A stretch of 64,000 bases of DNA from Ramlibacter rhizophilus (GCF_004681965.1 NZ_SMLL01000002.1:248001-312000), one strand, 5' to 3'. Counted from the stretch's first letter, positions 44,218 through 54,166 are shown. The notes: generated by a model not told the origin, from the sequence alone. Program-made: numbers and translations.

Positions 44218-45351
44218 TCAGGCGTCCTCAGGCACCCAGCCCGGCAGGTTCACGTAGTAGCGGGTCGAGCGGCCCGCGCCGACTTGCTTGAGCACGCCCA
44301 GCTGGTCGAGCTCGATCAGGTCGCGCGAGGCCGTCGGCTTCGACGCTCCCGTGAGCCCCGCATACTTGCGCGTGTTCAGTCCGCCCTCGAAGCCGCCGGG
44401 GCCCAGGTCCAGGACGGCGTTCACCGCCTTGCGCTGGCGCGCATTGAGCTGCAGTGCCGCGTGGCTTGCCCAGAACCGCGCCTTCACCAGCGAAACTTCC
44501 ACGACCTCTGAAGCCGCTTCCCACGCCAGGCGCACCTGCGCGACGAACCAGACCATCCACTCGGTGATGTCCAGGTCGCCATGCTGTGCGGCGGCCAGCT
44601 GCTCGTAGTAGGCCTCGCGCTCAGCGAGCAGGCGCTGCGAGATGCGAACCAGGCGCACGGTCTCCCCGGCGTCGCGCGCCAGGCACTGGTCCACGATGTT
44701 GCGACCCACGCGGCCATTGCCGTCGTCGAAGGGGTGGATCGTCTCGAACCAGAGGTGCGCGAGTGCCGACTTCACGATGCTGTCCTGGCCGTCCTCGGCG
44801 TTGAACCAGGCGAGGAACTTGTCCATGTCGCCAGGCACCTGCTGCGGCGGTGGCGCCTCGTAGTGCACCTTCTCACGGCCGGCGGGGCCGCTCACGACCT
44901 GGATCGGGTCGATGCGGAAGGCACCGGTGCGCACCGGACGGATCCCGGAGAAGCCGGTCGGAAACAGGGCTGCCTGCCAGCTGCATGCCCTCTGGGCAGT
45001 GAGCGGATCCTTCGCGCGCACCACGGCGTCATCCATGATGTCCAGCAGGCCGTCGACGCTGCGCGGCACGATCGGCCCCTTGTGCTCACCTGTGCCGAGC
45101 CGCCGGGCCACGGAGGAGCGCACCGTCAGCAGGTCAAGGCGTTCGCCCTCGATGGCGGCGGTAGCCACGGCGTCCTGCGCCCATGCCTCGGCAGCGAGCG
45201 CCTGCCGCTCCTGGAAGCCGAGGACTGCGAGCTTTCCTTCCACCAGGCCCTGCACCCGCCGGGCGAGCGCAAGCTCCTGCGATACCCGAGCGGTGTCGAA
45301 GCGGAAAGCGGGCCAACTCGGCTGCTGCCAGACGTAGTGAGGTGATTGCAT
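44218..45351 (-). CDS. Fic-domain AMP-transferase, class II (self-inhibited)
   Basis: 377 residues. The Fic active motif is complete at residues 206-217 (HPFDDGNGRVGR, matching HPFx[D/E]GNGRxxR). The inhibitory helix motif TAAIEG at 64-69 matches (S/T)xxxE(G/N) and lies before the Fic core, which makes it class II. The C-terminus is a winged-helix-like region (LTGASKPTASRDLIELDQLG) that could bind DNA or a target. Such proteins transfer AMP to target proteins. It has no partner gene. A 6+6 inverted repeat is upstream at 45370-45387. Confidence 0.93.
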   Translation of the reverse strand: MQSPHYVWQQPSWPAFRFDTARVSQELALARRVQGLVEGKLAVLGFQERQALAAEAWAQDAVATAAIEGERLDLLTVRSSVARRLGTGEHKGPIVPRSVDGLLDIMDDAVVRAKDPLTAQRACSWQAALFPTGFSGIRPVRTGAFRIDPIQVVSGPAGREKVHYEAPPPQQVPGDMDKFLAWFNAEDGQDSIVKSALAHLWFETIHPFDDGNGRVGRNIVDQCLARDAGETVRLVRISQRLLAEREAYYEQLAAAQHGDLDITEWMVWFVAQVRLAWEAASEVVEVSLVKARFWASHAALQLNARQRKAVNAVLDLGPGGFEGGLNTRKYAGLTGASKPTASRDLIELDQLGVLKQVGAGRSTRYYVNLPGWVPEDA

Positions 45352-45369
45352 GCGCTATTCAAATCGTCT

Positions 45370-45387
45370 CGTGATGTGATTATCACG
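45370..45387. promoter_or_regulatory. Inverted repeat upstream of the Fic gene
   Basis: CGTGAT-GTGATT-ATCACG, a perfect 6+6 repeat with 6-base spacer, lies 18 bases upstream of the Fic start on the reverse strand in a locally AT-rich patch. The C-terminal winged helix of the Fic protein makes autoregulation conceivable. Confidence 0.4.
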
Positions 45388-45486
45388 TTTATCGCATCAT
45401 TCGGCGACGCGAATCAGCACCCCAATCGAATCACGCGCACGCGCCCCGTGCACCCGGGTTCAGGTCGGCAGGTCCACAATCCCCCC

Positions 45487-45903
45487 ATGCTGCGCATCCG
45501 CGAAATCGACCACCTCGTCCTGCGCGTGCGGGACGTGGACGCGATGGTCTCCTTCTATGGCGAGGTCCTCGGCTGCCCCGTGCACCGCATCGACGAGCAG
45601 AACCGTCTCGTGCAACTCCGTGCGGGCCGCAGCCTCATCGATCTCGTCCCGGTGGACAGCGAAATTGGCCGCGCGGGAGGTGCACCACCGGGGCCTGAAG
45701 GCCGCAACGTGGACCACTTCTGCCTGCGCGTGGACCCGTGGGATGCAGCCGCGCTGCTCGCCCATCTGCGCGCGCACGGCGTGGAGCCCGGCGCCGTGGC
45801 GTCCCGCTTCGGCGCCGAGGGGCGCGGGCCCTCCATCTACCTCCAGGACCCGGAAGGCAACACGGTCGAACTGAAGGGGCCGCCCGACGCGGTGGCCGGC
45901 TGA
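45487..45903 (+). CDS. VOC family protein (glyoxalase/bleomycin-resistance fold)
   Basis: 138 residues from the ATG at 45487. REIDHLVLRVRDVDAMVSFY and NVDHFCLRVDPWDAAALLAH are the two half-modules, and SIYLQDPEGNTVELKG is the typical C-terminal metal-ligand motif (E). Related to YaeR/dioxygenase-like VOC proteins; the substrate is unknown. It is divergent from Fic and convergent with the MhpA-like monooxygenase. Confidence 0.9.
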   Translation: MLRIREIDHLVLRVRDVDAMVSFYGEVLGCPVHRIDEQNRLVQLRAGRSLIDLVPVDSEIGRAGGAPPGPEGRNVDHFCLRVDPWDAAALLAHLRAHGVEPGAVASRFGAEGRGPSIYLQDPEGNTVELKGPPDAVAG

Positions 45904-45962
45904 GGCCGGTCTTTACCGTGACTCGCCGCGCTCCGCCTGGGTGCCTGCCTCAGCTGCCGCCC

Positions 45963-47606
45963 TCACGCCGCACCGCGCAGCCGATCCACCAGCGCCAGCG
46001 GATCGCCTGGCAATGCATTGCCACGCCAGGCGACGTGCTGGTCCGGCCGGCACAGCACGAAGTCGTGCTCATAGGCAGGCGGCAAGGTCTCGGGCCGCAG
46101 GTCGAGCAGCACCATGGGGACCTTGCGGCTTCGCGCCGCGTCCAGCAGCGCAGACGGGTCGAGCGAACCGCGACACTGCAGCAGCGTGTAGTCGTCCCCG
46201 AAGGCGTCGTAGAGCGATCGGCCATCGGACAGCCACAGGTGCGGCGCCCGACAGCCCGGCACGGTGGATGGAATGAAGCCGCCCATGGAATACGCAGGCG
46301 CCTGCTGCCCGTCATACGCGATCACGGGCGAGGCGTCGTAGAAGTAACCGAAGTTCAGGCCGGCGCAGCAGAACTGCTGCACGTTCAGCTCGTAGGCTTT
46401 CCTGCCGATCTCCTCTCGCACGGCATCGCCCTGCGGGCCCGGCGCTTCGATGTCGGGCGGCACGGCGGCACGCATGCTGGTGAGCGCCAGTGCGTGGTTC
46501 ATCGCGAAGTGCGACACCTGCGCCGTGATGGGCATGCGCTCACGCTCGTATGCAGCCAGCACGCCTTCGTCCGCCCATCCCCGCAGCCGGGCCGCCAGGT
46601 GCCACGAGAGATTCAAGCCGTCCGCGATACCGGCGTTCATTCCATAGCCCGCGTACGGCACCCACAGATGCGCAGCGTCACCGGCGATGAAGGCACGACG
46701 GTCACGAAAGCGGTCGCTGACGAGGCGGCGTGCGACCCAGTCCTCCTTGCTGACCACTTCGTACTGGAAATCGGGGCCCACGCCCAGGATGTCGCGGATG
46801 CAGCGGTCGCGGTCCACCCCCGCGCCCTCCTCTTCCTGCGGCTGGAGGTGGTTGTGCACCAGCCAGGTCTCACGGCCATCGATGGCATACACCGTGCCGG
46901 ACCTGCGCGGGTTGATGGCGTACACCCCCCATGCCGTGCGGTGGGGAATCATGTCCAGCAGCTGCGGCGCGCGGATGCAGGTGGACTGGACGTGGTGGAT
47001 GACGGCCGTCCCCTGCAGCTGTGCGCCCATCGATTTGCGCACGAGCGATCTTCCGCCTTCGCAGCCGATGATGTAGCGGGTGCGGTACGTCCTCGACGTC
47101 CCCGCGTCGTCCGTGGCCGTGGTGGTCACGCCTTCCTCGTCCTGTGCGTAGCCGGTCACTTCGGTCCGATTCAGCAGCTGGACGTGGGGCAAGGTGGCCA
47201 CGTGCTGCTGCAGCAGCGGCTCCAGGTAGGTCTGGTTGATGCGGTGCGGGGGTTCCGGGGTGGGCCAGTTGCCGTCCGGGCCGCTCGTGTCGGTGAAGCG
47301 CTCACCGCGCGAGGGGATGAACACGCGCGACAGCTCGGTGCCGGTCACCGTGGTGCGGAACGCCACGCTGTGTTCGTAGTCCACCGGCAGCCCCGCGCCA
47401 CGCAGCAGGCCAGCCACGCCCAGTCGGCGGAACGACTCCATCGAACGCGCCGACACGTGGTTGCACTTGACGCTGGGCAGTTCGAGGAAGGCCCGGCGCT
47501 CAACGACGATGCAGCCGATCCCGCGGCGATTCAGGTCCATCGCGATCGTCATCCCCACGGGACCTGCGCCGACGATCAGCACGTCGGCATCGAAGGTCTC
47601 GTTCAT
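45963..47606 (-). CDS. FAD-dependent monooxygenase, MhpA-like
   Basis: 547 residues. ADVLIVGAGPVGMTIAMDLN is the FAD fold, GCEGGRSLVRKSMG the DG-like motif, and RRAFIAGDAAHLWVPYAGYG the second FAD motif of class A hydroxylases such as 3-(3-hydroxyphenyl)propionate hydroxylase. The C-terminal thioredoxin-like domain (about residues 440-547) is present. Its start overlaps the stop of the Bug receptor gene by one base (TGATG), so uptake and hydroxylation of one aromatic acid are probably coupled. No ring-cleavage enzyme adjoins. Confidence 0.92.
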   Translation of the reverse strand: MNETFDADVLIVGAGPVGMTIAMDLNRRGIGCIVVERRAFLELPSVKCNHVSARSMESFRRLGVAGLLRGAGLPVDYEHSVAFRTTVTGTELSRVFIPSRGERFTDTSGPDGNWPTPEPPHRINQTYLEPLLQQHVATLPHVQLLNRTEVTGYAQDEEGVTTTATDDAGTSRTYRTRYIIGCEGGRSLVRKSMGAQLQGTAVIHHVQSTCIRAPQLLDMIPHRTAWGVYAINPRRSGTVYAIDGRETWLVHNHLQPQEEEGAGVDRDRCIRDILGVGPDFQYEVVSKEDWVARRLVSDRFRDRRAFIAGDAAHLWVPYAGYGMNAGIADGLNLSWHLAARLRGWADEGVLAAYERERMPITAQVSHFAMNHALALTSMRAAVPPDIEAPGPQGDAVREEIGRKAYELNVQQFCCAGLNFGYFYDASPVIAYDGQQAPAYSMGGFIPSTVPGCRAPHLWLSDGRSLYDAFGDDYTLLQCRGSLDPSALLDAARSRKVPMVLLDLRPETLPPAYEHDFVLCRPDQHVAWRGNALPGDPLALVDRLRGAA

Positions 47607-48598
47607 CAGTCGGCCTTGAAGCCCGTCGTGCGAACAGCGTCGCCCCAGACCTTCGCGTCACTGGCGATGATGCGCGCGAACTCCTCGCGCGTGGTCCCCG
47701 TCGGCGTGAAGCCGGCCGCTTCGATCTTCGCCTGCATCTCGGGCGACTTGATGGCCTTCTGCACATCCGCGCTCAGCTTCCTGATGACGCCGTCGGGCGT
47801 TTGCGCGGGGGCAAAGATGCCGAACCAGGAGGTGATCTCCAGGTCCGCTTGTCCCTGCTCCTTCATGGTGGGAACGTCCGGCAAGGCGGGGTTTCGCGCA
47901 GGGCCGGTGGCCGCAAGCGCGGCCAGCTTTCCGGCCTTCACCTGGGGGGCGGACACGCCGACGCTGGCGAACATGCCATGGACATCGCCGCTGATCAGCC
48001 CCGTGAGCGCGTCACCGGTGTTCTTGTAGTGCACCACCTCCGGCTTGATCTTGACGGCGTCACCGAAGATGTAGGCAGCGAAATGGCCTGGCGTGCCCGC
48101 GCCGAAGGTCCCCATGAAGATGGACTTGGGCTGCTTGCTGCTCCAGTCCACGAACTGCGCCAGGTTGCGCGCGGGCACTTTCGCGGGGTTGGTGAGCAGG
48201 ACGAAATCGTTGCTCACCACCTGGCTGACCGGAACGAAGTCCTTGGCGGGGTCGTAGGGCAACTTCCGGTAGCTCACGGGTGCGATCACCATGTTGCCGG
48301 TCAGGCCCAGCAGCAGGGTGTAGCCGTCCGCCGGCGCTCGCGCCGCCTCGCTCGCGGCGATGACGCCGCCCGCGCCGGGCTTGTTGTCCACGATGACGTT
48401 GGCATTCCCCCAGGTCTCGGAGAGCTTCTGCGCCAACAGGCGTGCCAGGATGTCCGGGCCCGTGCCGGCGGGGAAGCCGACGAGGAGTCGCACCGGCTTG
48501 TCCGGGTAGGACGAAGCGGGCTGGGCACAGACGCCGGCTGCGCCGGTGAGTGCTGCGAGAAGTGCCAAGGCATGACGGCGGGAAAGTGCTGTTGCCAC
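47606..48598 (-). CDS. Bug/TctC-family periplasmic solute receptor
   Basis: 330 residues from the GTG at 48598, positioned by GGAGGA 8 bases upstream. Signal MATALSRRHALALLAALTGA is followed by KPVRLLVGFPAGTGPDILAR, ARAPADGYTLLLGL and a ligand region around VVHYKNTGDALTGLISGD. First gene of a two-gene unit with the MhpA-like monooxygenase, and divergent from a LuxR regulator at 48749. The receptor is likely to bind the aromatic acid that the monooxygenase uses. Confidence 0.92.
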   Translation of the reverse strand: MATALSRRHALALLAALTGAAGVCAQPASSYPDKPVRLLVGFPAGTGPDILARLLAQKLSETWGNANVIVDNKPGAGGVIAASEAARAPADGYTLLLGLTGNMVIAPVSYRKLPYDPAKDFVPVSQVVSNDFVLLTNPAKVPARNLAQFVDWSSKQPKSIFMGTFGAGTPGHFAAYIFGDAVKIKPEVVHYKNTGDALTGLISGDVHGMFASVGVSAPQVKAGKLAALAATGPARNPALPDVPTMKEQGQADLEITSWFGIFAPAQTPDGVIRKLSADVQKAIKSPEMQAKIEAAGFTPTGTTREEFARIIASDAKVWGDAVRTTGFKAD

Positions 48599-48748
48599 AA
48601 GAAAGTCCTCCAGGGAAAACCCGAGCTGGCGCGTCGGTACATCCGTTGTCCCGAGCGTAAACTGCCCCGGCCCGACCGCTGTCCACCATGAAGACGACAG
48701 ACAAACCCGCGAGCATCCTTTCGCTGCCCACCTAGCAAGGCTCGGCAA

Positions 48749-49561
48749 ATGCGCCACTGGCTCCCCATCGAGACCCCGCCTTCCACGCCGACGGCTGTCC
48801 TTCCGGGCCTCATCGCATCGCTGGCGCTGCCGGGCTATGCGTCGACGCTGCTCGCGCAGGTGCGCGAAGTCCTTCCCGCCTGCTCGCTGTCGGTCTACCG
48901 CACAGGCCCAGGATCACGGCCTGAGCGCTACCTGTCGGCCAGTCACGCGCGTCCCGACACCACACTGCGTTGCTGGAACGGCTACCTGTCCGGTCCCTGG
49001 CGGGGCGATGTCACGCTTCTGTCCGCGGTCGAAGCGGCTCATCCGCAGACCCCGGTGCTGTGCCACATCACGGCCCAGGAGGTCCCGGGCGAACACCGCG
49101 TGAAGGTCTACGAGTCCCAGGGCCGCGCGGAGCGCGTATCCGTCGTCGTCCGCGACAGCGACTGCTCCGTCTTCGCGATCAACTTCTACCGGCACGCGGG
49201 CCAGCCGCCGTTCCGGGATGCCGAGCTGGCCGGGTTCGGTCAGATCGCGCCGTCCGTGCTGGCGCTGACGCGCAAGCACCTGGCCCTCACCGGCATCCCA
49301 CTGCACGGCAACCCACTGGCCCACCGCAGCCACGGCCTGGCGACACGCAGTCGCCTCGCGAGCCTCCATCCGCGCCTCACCGAGCGCGAACTCGACGTGT
49401 GCGAGAGGCTCCTGGCGGGAATGACGATGGACGGCATCGCCAACGACCTGGACTTGACCTTGGGGACGGTCAAGACCTACCGCAACCGCGCGTTCCACCG
49501 CATGGGCCTGCACTTTCGCAGCGAGCTGTTCGCTCTGATTCGTAGAGCCGAAGGGCATTAG
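48749..49561 (+). CDS. LuxR-type transcriptional regulator
   Basis: 270 residues. The N-terminal 190 form an undefined sensor (GAF/autoinducer-like fold not confirmed). The C-terminal LuxR helix-turn-helix is clear: LTERELDVCERLLAGMTMDG and IANDLDLTLGTVKTYRNRAF, then HFRSELFALIRRA. There is no receiver domain. It is divergent from the Bug/monooxygenase unit (150-base gap) and probably its activator. The ATG at 48749 lies within a weak context, so the start could be slightly downstream. Confidence 0.88.
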   Translation: MRHWLPIETPPSTPTAVLPGLIASLALPGYASTLLAQVREVLPACSLSVYRTGPGSRPERYLSASHARPDTTLRCWNGYLSGPWRGDVTLLSAVEAAHPQTPVLCHITAQEVPGEHRVKVYESQGRAERVSVVVRDSDCSVFAINFYRHAGQPPFRDAELAGFGQIAPSVLALTRKHLALTGIPLHGNPLAHRSHGLATRSRLASLHPRLTERELDVCERLLAGMTMDGIANDLDLTLGTVKTYRNRAFHRMGLHFRSELFALIRRAEGH

Positions 49562-50071
49562 CGCTTCCCAGCTAATGCAGCAGAAGCCTGAGCAATCGTG
49601 CGATGCAAGCCGCGCCCACGAGCGCCGCGACAACGGTCGGCGACCAGTCGGCCATCTGCGGTGGCTCAGACACGGCCGGCGACTGGTTCGACGCATAGCC
49701 GAGTTCGGCAAAAGGACTGAATGCTGCCCCCTGTGGAACTTCGACGCGGTTTCCAGCGTTGACGACCGACAGCGGTGGGCCTGTGCTACTTGACAGCGAG
49801 TGGACGGCAGGAATATCGGCTCGGTCGAGATGCGTCGGTTCTTGTGCTGGATCTGCTGGCATCTGAGCCCCCGTTTCGCTGCGGCCCCTGCGGCATACGC
49901 TTCCGCAGTTGTGGACCGACAGTCTGTAGCTCGGGGAGATCATGTTCTGTTCGCTACCACACAGAAGTTCTCCGCGGGACGAACCTCCCATTGCTGCTGC
50001 AAGGTGCGTTCACCTACAACTGTCAGGCGACATGGGCGAAGTATGTCTGCGCCCGAAACAGGAACGAGACG
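49562..50071. other. Long intergenic stretch before the Crp/Fnr gene
   Basis: 510 bases with no convincing gene. One reverse frame from an ATG at 49862 to a stop at 49572 gives 96 residues ending in a hydrophobic helix (TVVAALVGAACIARLLRLLL), which could be a small membrane protein, but its middle is low in coding character and it has no ribosome binding site, so I leave it out. The interval presumably carries the promoter of the Crp/Fnr gene. Confidence 0.5.
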
Positions 50072-50872
50072 ATGGTCGAGTGCATCGAAGCCTGCAGGAA
50101 CCGTCTGCTCGCGGCATTGCCGACAGACGTCCTTCGCCGTTGGCTCCCGCAACTCGAGCCCGTCCAATTGAGGCTCGGTGATTCGGTGTACGAGGCTGGC
50201 CAGCCTCAACGTCATGTTTATTTTCCAACGACAGCGCTGGTATCGCTGCTACACGTCCTCCACAACGGCGCCTCGGCGGAGATCGCAATTGTCGGCAATG
50301 ACGGGGCCGTCGGCATCTCGATCTTCCTGGGGGGAGGCAGCACGTCAACCCGCGGGGTGGTCCAGGGTAGCGGGCATGCCATACGCTGCCCTTCGTCGAT
50401 GCTCCTGGCCGAGTTCGAACGTGACGGCGCGGTCATGCACCTGCTGCTGCGGTACACGCAAGCTTTGATCAGTCAGATGACGCAGACCGCGGCCTGCAAT
50501 CGACACCACCGCATCGAGCAGCAACTGTGTCGCTGGTTGCTCCTGAGTCTCGACCGAATTGCCACAACCGATCTGAACATGACCCAGGAGCTCATCTCGA
50601 ACATGCTGGGTGTACGACGCGAAGGAGTGACGCAGGCCGCAGCGAAGCTGCAATGCAAGGGACTGATCCAGTACTCGCGCGGACACATCACAGTCCTGCA
50701 CCGCAAGGAGCTGGAGTTGCATGCCTGCGAGTGCTACGAGGTGGTCAAGAAGGAATACGACCGGCTGCTTGGCCGCGTTTGTGATCAACAGCTCGAGTTC
50801 GCTGGGGGTGTGTGCGAACGAGCCAGAGTGGCCAGGACTTGTGTGCGGTACCGAACGGAACGTGACACCTGA
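50072..50872 (+). CDS. Crp/Fnr-family transcriptional regulator
   Basis: 266 residues from the ATG at 50072. The cyclic-nucleotide-binding-like barrel (GDSVYEAGQPQRHVYFPTTA, GASAEIAIVGNDGAVGISIF) belongs to a Burkholderiales-rich group that lacks the Fnr cysteines and the cAMP-binding RxS residues. The winged helix is present (MTQELISNMLGVRREGVTQA) in the divergent Crp form. The tail after about residue 235 is basic. An inducer is not evident, and no FNR-type iron-sulphur sensor is visible. Confidence 0.9.
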   Translation: MVECIEACRNRLLAALPTDVLRRWLPQLEPVQLRLGDSVYEAGQPQRHVYFPTTALVSLLHVLHNGASAEIAIVGNDGAVGISIFLGGGSTSTRGVVQGSGHAIRCPSSMLLAEFERDGAVMHLLLRYTQALISQMTQTAACNRHHRIEQQLCRWLLLSLDRIATTDLNMTQELISNMLGVRREGVTQAAAKLQCKGLIQYSRGHITVLHRKELELHACECYEVVKKEYDRLLGRVCDQQLEFAGGVCERARVARTCVRYRTERDT

Positions 50873-50929
50873 TCTGCATAGTCTTGGTGCCCGCACCGAA
50901 GTAACCCGGTGCGGCAACAGGAGGTCACC

Positions 50930-51433
50930 ATGAACTCTCGCATCCTTCTCGTTTCCTTGACCGCTGCCGCTGCAACCGTCGCTTTGGCCGGCAATCCCCA
51001 CTTCATCCGCGCGGACGGCTCCATCAACGCCGATGGCGGATACGTGGCGAACTTCAAGGAGGCCGGCCTCGGAGCCAACCAGAACATCAGCTACGTCTTG
51101 AGCGCGGGACCCGGCACTCGATTCACCTATCAGTGCTACACCAGGAGCCACAACACACCCCAGGGCGAGCCCAACCACGTGTTCCCATCGACGCTGCAGA
51201 CGGGCGGCACCTTCAACTCGGGCAAGAACGGCCAGATCACCGCCTCGCTGACGCTGGTACCCAGCCCCGATGACGACTGCCAGGGCGGGGGACTGAAACT
51301 GTGCCTGGTGTCCGTGAGCTACGTGGGCGTCGTTCTGCGCGACACATCCACGCCGACTGAAACGCAGTTGCCTTCGTTGAGCCGAGACTTCCTCGACTCG
51401 CAGAATCGTCCGACGAACTGTGAGCCATTCTGA
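50930..51433 (+). CDS. Secreted hypothetical protein
   Basis: 167 residues from the ATG at 50930, with CAGGAGGTCACC giving an excellent ribosome binding site. Signal peptide MNSRILLVSLTAAAATVALA. The mature part is beta-rich with cysteines at YQCYTRS, DDDCQGGGLKLC and NCEPF that could form two disulphides, and begins GNPHFIRADGSINADGGYVA. Not assigned to a family that I recognise. Follows Crp/Fnr by 57 bases and may be its target or be in its transcript. Confidence 0.8.
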   Translation: MNSRILLVSLTAAAATVALAGNPHFIRADGSINADGGYVANFKEAGLGANQNISYVLSAGPGTRFTYQCYTRSHNTPQGEPNHVFPSTLQTGGTFNSGKNGQITASLTLVPSPDDDCQGGGLKLCLVSVSYVGVVLRDTSTPTETQLPSLSRDFLDSQNRPTNCEPF

Positions 51434-51488
51434 TCATCGGCGACGAGGAGCGGGCATGCGGAGCAAGCAGATTAAGCGACCATGCGGT

Positions 51489-53498
51489 CTAACCCGCAGC
51501 CCGCTCGCCGCTGCCCCCGCGCCCCGCCTGCAGCAAGCGCGCAAGCTCCCCCAGATCCGCCGGCTTCACGCGGTAGTGATCGAACCCCGCGTCGTCACCT
51601 TTTTTCCGGTCCGCTGCGCTCCCATATCCCGTGAGCGCGATCAAGGTGACGTCGGCGTTGGAAGGCTGGGCCCGCAGGCGCCGGGCCAGCGCGTAACCGT
51701 CGAGGCCGGGCAGGCCGATGTCCAGCACGCAGGCGTCGAACGCGTCGTGCCCCACAAGCTCGAGTGCGCGTGCGGAGTCGTGTGCGAGCTGCACCTCGTG
51801 GCCGAGGCTTTCCAGCAGCAGGCCCAGGGTGTCGGCCGCGTCCTGGTTGTCGTCGACAACCAGGATCCGAAGCTTGCGCGAGGCAGCCGGCAGGGACATG
51901 GGGCCCCCGGAAGAAGGCGTGAGCGCTTCGTCCACCGGCAGCAGCGGCAGCCTGACCGTGAAGGCGGCGCCCTGGCCCTGCCCCGCGCTTTCCACGGACA
52001 CCTGGCCGGCGTGCAGTTCCACCAGGCTCTTGACCAGTGCGAGTCCCAGGCCCAGGCCCCCCTGCGCCCGGTCCGGCGTCCGCGCGCCCTGCGTGAACAG
52101 CTCGAAGACGTGGGGCAGCAGTTCGGGCTCGATGCCTGTTCCGTTGTCCGCGACGCGGATCTCCACGGCTTCATCCACGCTCAGGCTCACGGACAGGGCG
52201 CCATTCGGCGGCGTGTATTTCGCGGCGTTGTTCAGCAGGTTGGAGACGACCTGGACCAGGCGGGGCCGGTCGCCCATGACATGAACGCCACCCGGGGGCA
52301 TGCGCGTGGACAGCACGTGTCCGCGCGATTCGACCAGCGGCCGCACCTGCTCGATGGCGTCCGCCACCACGCCCTTCATCTCCACGGGCGCGCGGTCGAG
52401 CTCCACGAGTCCGCGGGTGACGCGCGAGACGTCCAGCAGGTCGTCGACCAGCTCCGTCATGTGCCGCACCTGGCGTTCGATGACCTGCGCCGAATGCTGC
52501 ACCTTGGCCGGGTCCGACGCCGAGGTTTGCAGAAGGTGCGCGGCGGTGCTGATCGGCGCCAGCGGATTGCGCAGCTCATGGGCCAGCATGGCCAGGAAGT
52601 CGTCCTTGCGCCGGTTGCTGGCCAGCAGCTCGTCGCGCATGCGCTTGTGCTCGTGGATGTCGGTGCAGGTGCCCATCCAGCGCACGACATCCCCCGCTTC
52701 GTTGCGCACGGGGAGTGCCCGCACCAGCACCCACCGGTACTCGCCCGAGCGGTGCTGCAGCCGGCACTCGGTTTCGTAAGGCTCGCCGGTTTCCAGGCTG
52801 TGGCGCCACCGGTCCCAGGTGGCCCGCCGTTCGTCCGGGTGGAGGATCTCGGCCCAGCGCTCGCCATCCAGGGTGGCCGCGGGCATGCCGGTGAACTCGT
52901 AGGCCTGCTGGTTGTGATAGTCCGCCTGGCCGTCCGGCAGGGTCGACCACACCATCTGCGGCATGGCGTCGGCGATGGTCCTGAACTGCGCCTCGCTCTC
53001 GCGCAGCTGCCGCTCCGCCGTCAGGCGCTCGGTGACGTCCTCGTGGATCAACAGGACCTCGGCCACGCGGCCATCGGGCGTGATGATGGGCCGTGCCGTG
53101 GCCTCGACCCAGCGCGCGAGTCCGGGCTTGCCGATCTCGGCCGGGTCGTAGCGGATGGCCGGAATCCGCACCGCCTCGCCCGCGAAGGCGCGCCGCAGGT
53201 AAGGCGTGACGCCCTTGGCTTCGAGCTGCGGGTCGGCAAGCATGTCGTAGCCGGACAGCACGAACTCCAGCAGAGGATCGCCCTCGTAGGTGCCCCACAG
53301 GTCCTTCCAGGCGCGGTTCACCTGCAGGGTGTGGCCGTCCACGGAGAGCAGCTGGGCGCTGAAGGGCGCCTGCTCGAACAAGGTCTGGAATCGCTGCTCG
53401 GTCGGGACGCCGGCGGGCGCCAATGGGGATGAGTTCACCTGCGGATTGTGCCGAGGCCGGCGGTGCCGTGGGCGCGTGCGCCTCGGCCAGGGGCTCAT
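51489..53498 (-). CDS. Hybrid sensor histidine kinase/response regulator with two PAS domains
   Basis: 669 residues, no transmembrane helix. PAS domain 1 about residues 32-160 and PAS domain 2 about 165-290 ([20 protein letters not shown], with a PAC motif [16 protein letters not shown]), then HisKA with phospho-His307 ([10 protein letters not shown]), HATPase with N-box [11 protein letters not shown] (420-430) and G-boxes [10 protein letters not shown] and [10 protein letters not shown], and a receiver with Asp593 ([14 protein letters not shown]) and Lys645. A soluble phosphorelay protein sensing an internal signal. Its ATG overlaps the GntR stop by one base; a GTG at 53438 ([10 protein letters not shown]) is an alternative start, because the first 20 residues look non-native. 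Confidence 0.9.
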   Translation of the reverse strand: MSPWPRRTRPRHRRPRHNPQVNSSPLAPAGVPTEQRFQTLFEQAPFSAQLLSVDGHTLQVNRAWKDLWGTYEGDPLLEFVLSGYDMLADPQLEAKGVTPYLRRAFAGEAVRIPAIRYDPAEIGKPGLARWVEATARPIITPDGRVAEVLLIHEDVTERLTAERQLRESEAQFRTIADAMPQMVWSTLPDGQADYHNQQAYEFTGMPAATLDGERWAEILHPDERRATWDRWRHSLETGEPYETECRLQHRSGEYRWVLVRALPVRNEAGDVVRWMGTCTDIHEHKRMRDELLASNRRKDDFLAMLAHELRNPLAPISTAAHLLQTSASDPAKVQHSAQVIERQVRHMTELVDDLLDVSRVTRGLVELDRAPVEMKGVVADAIEQVRPLVESRGHVLSTRMPPGGVHVMGDRPRLVQVVSNLLNNAAKYTPPNGALSVSLSVDEAVEIRVADNGTGIEPELLPHVFELFTQGARTPDRAQGGLGLGLALVKSLVELHAGQVSVESAGQGQGAAFTVRLPLLPVDEALTPSSGGPMSLPAASRKLRILVVDDNQDAADTLGLLLESLGHEVQLAHDSARALELVGHDAFDACVLDIGLPGLDGYALARRLRAQPSNADVTLIALTGYGSAADRKKGDDAGFDHYRVKPADLGELARLLQAGRGGSGERAAG

Positions 53499-54166
53499 CA
53501 GGCCGGCGCGGCCTCGCGCTGCAGCCGATCGATCATGAAATCCGCCGCCTGCTGGATGTGCTCGCGCGCGAGCTTCTCGGCCTTGCGACCGTCGCCTTCC
53601 ATGAGCGCATGCAGCAGTGCCTCGTGCTGGTCCCAGATGTCGCGCGGGCGCTCGTCGCGCATGAGCACCTCGCCCATCACCCGCTGCGTGTTGGCCCAGT
53701 GCGTGTCCATCGCGGGCGCGACGAGCGGATTGCGCGACAGCTCGTACACGAAGGCGTGGAAGGCCATGTCGGCCTGGATCATGCGGGCGACGTCACCCGC
53801 GGCGACGGCTTCGCGTCCGGCGGCGATGTAGGCCGGGCCTTCGGCCGCGGCACGCTGCGGATTGCGCTCGGCGGCCTTGCGGAAGGCGAGGCCCTCGATC
53901 ACCGCCCGCACGTCGTACATATTGCGCACGTGCTCCAGGTCCAGCGGCGCCACCTGCAGGCCGCGGCCGGGCGCCTCGCGCAGCACGCCCAGGTTGCGCA
54001 GCAGCAGCAGCGCCTGCTGCACCGGCTGGCGCGAGACGCCCAGCTCCTGCGCGAGCTGCTCCTGGATCACGCGCGCGCCGGGCGGCAGCTTGCCGGAGGC
54101 GATCTCTGCCAGGATCGCCTCCTGCACCAGTTCGACCAGCTTGGGCTGCGCGGCGAGGATCTTCAT
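53498..54166 (-). CDS. GntR-family (FadR subfamily) transcriptional regulator
   Basis: 222 residues from the ATG at 54166. The winged helix is clear (KLPPGARVIQEQLAQELGVS, RQPVQQALLLLRNLGVLREA), followed by an FCD all-helical effector domain with conserved histidine/aspartate for metal (DMAFHAFVYELSRNP, DQHEALLHALMEGDGRKAEK). It lies 10 bases after the ThDP enzyme gene, so it probably controls the divergent ThDP enzyme and acyl-CoA ligase genes through the palindrome at 55993-56015. Confidence 0.92.
   Translation of the reverse strand: MKILAAQPKLVELVQEAILAEIASGKLPPGARVIQEQLAQELGVSRQPVQQALLLLRNLGVLREAPGRGLQVAPLDLEHVRNMYDVRAVIEGLAFRKAAERNPQRAAAEGPAYIAAGREAVAAGDVARMIQADMAFHAFVYELSRNPLVAPAMDTHWANTQRVMGEVLMRDERPRDIWDQHEALLHALMEGDGRKAEKLAREHIQQAADFMIDRLQREAAPA

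Noticed and set aside
45738-48029. A long forward frame opposite the MhpA-like monooxygenase
   Set aside because: It lacks any motif and has composition typical of an antisense frame of a GC-rich gene.
49572-49862. A reverse frame ending in a hydrophobic helix before the Crp/Fnr gene
   Set aside because: Only the last 20 residues look like a membrane helix; upstream composition is not convincing and there is no ribosome binding site.
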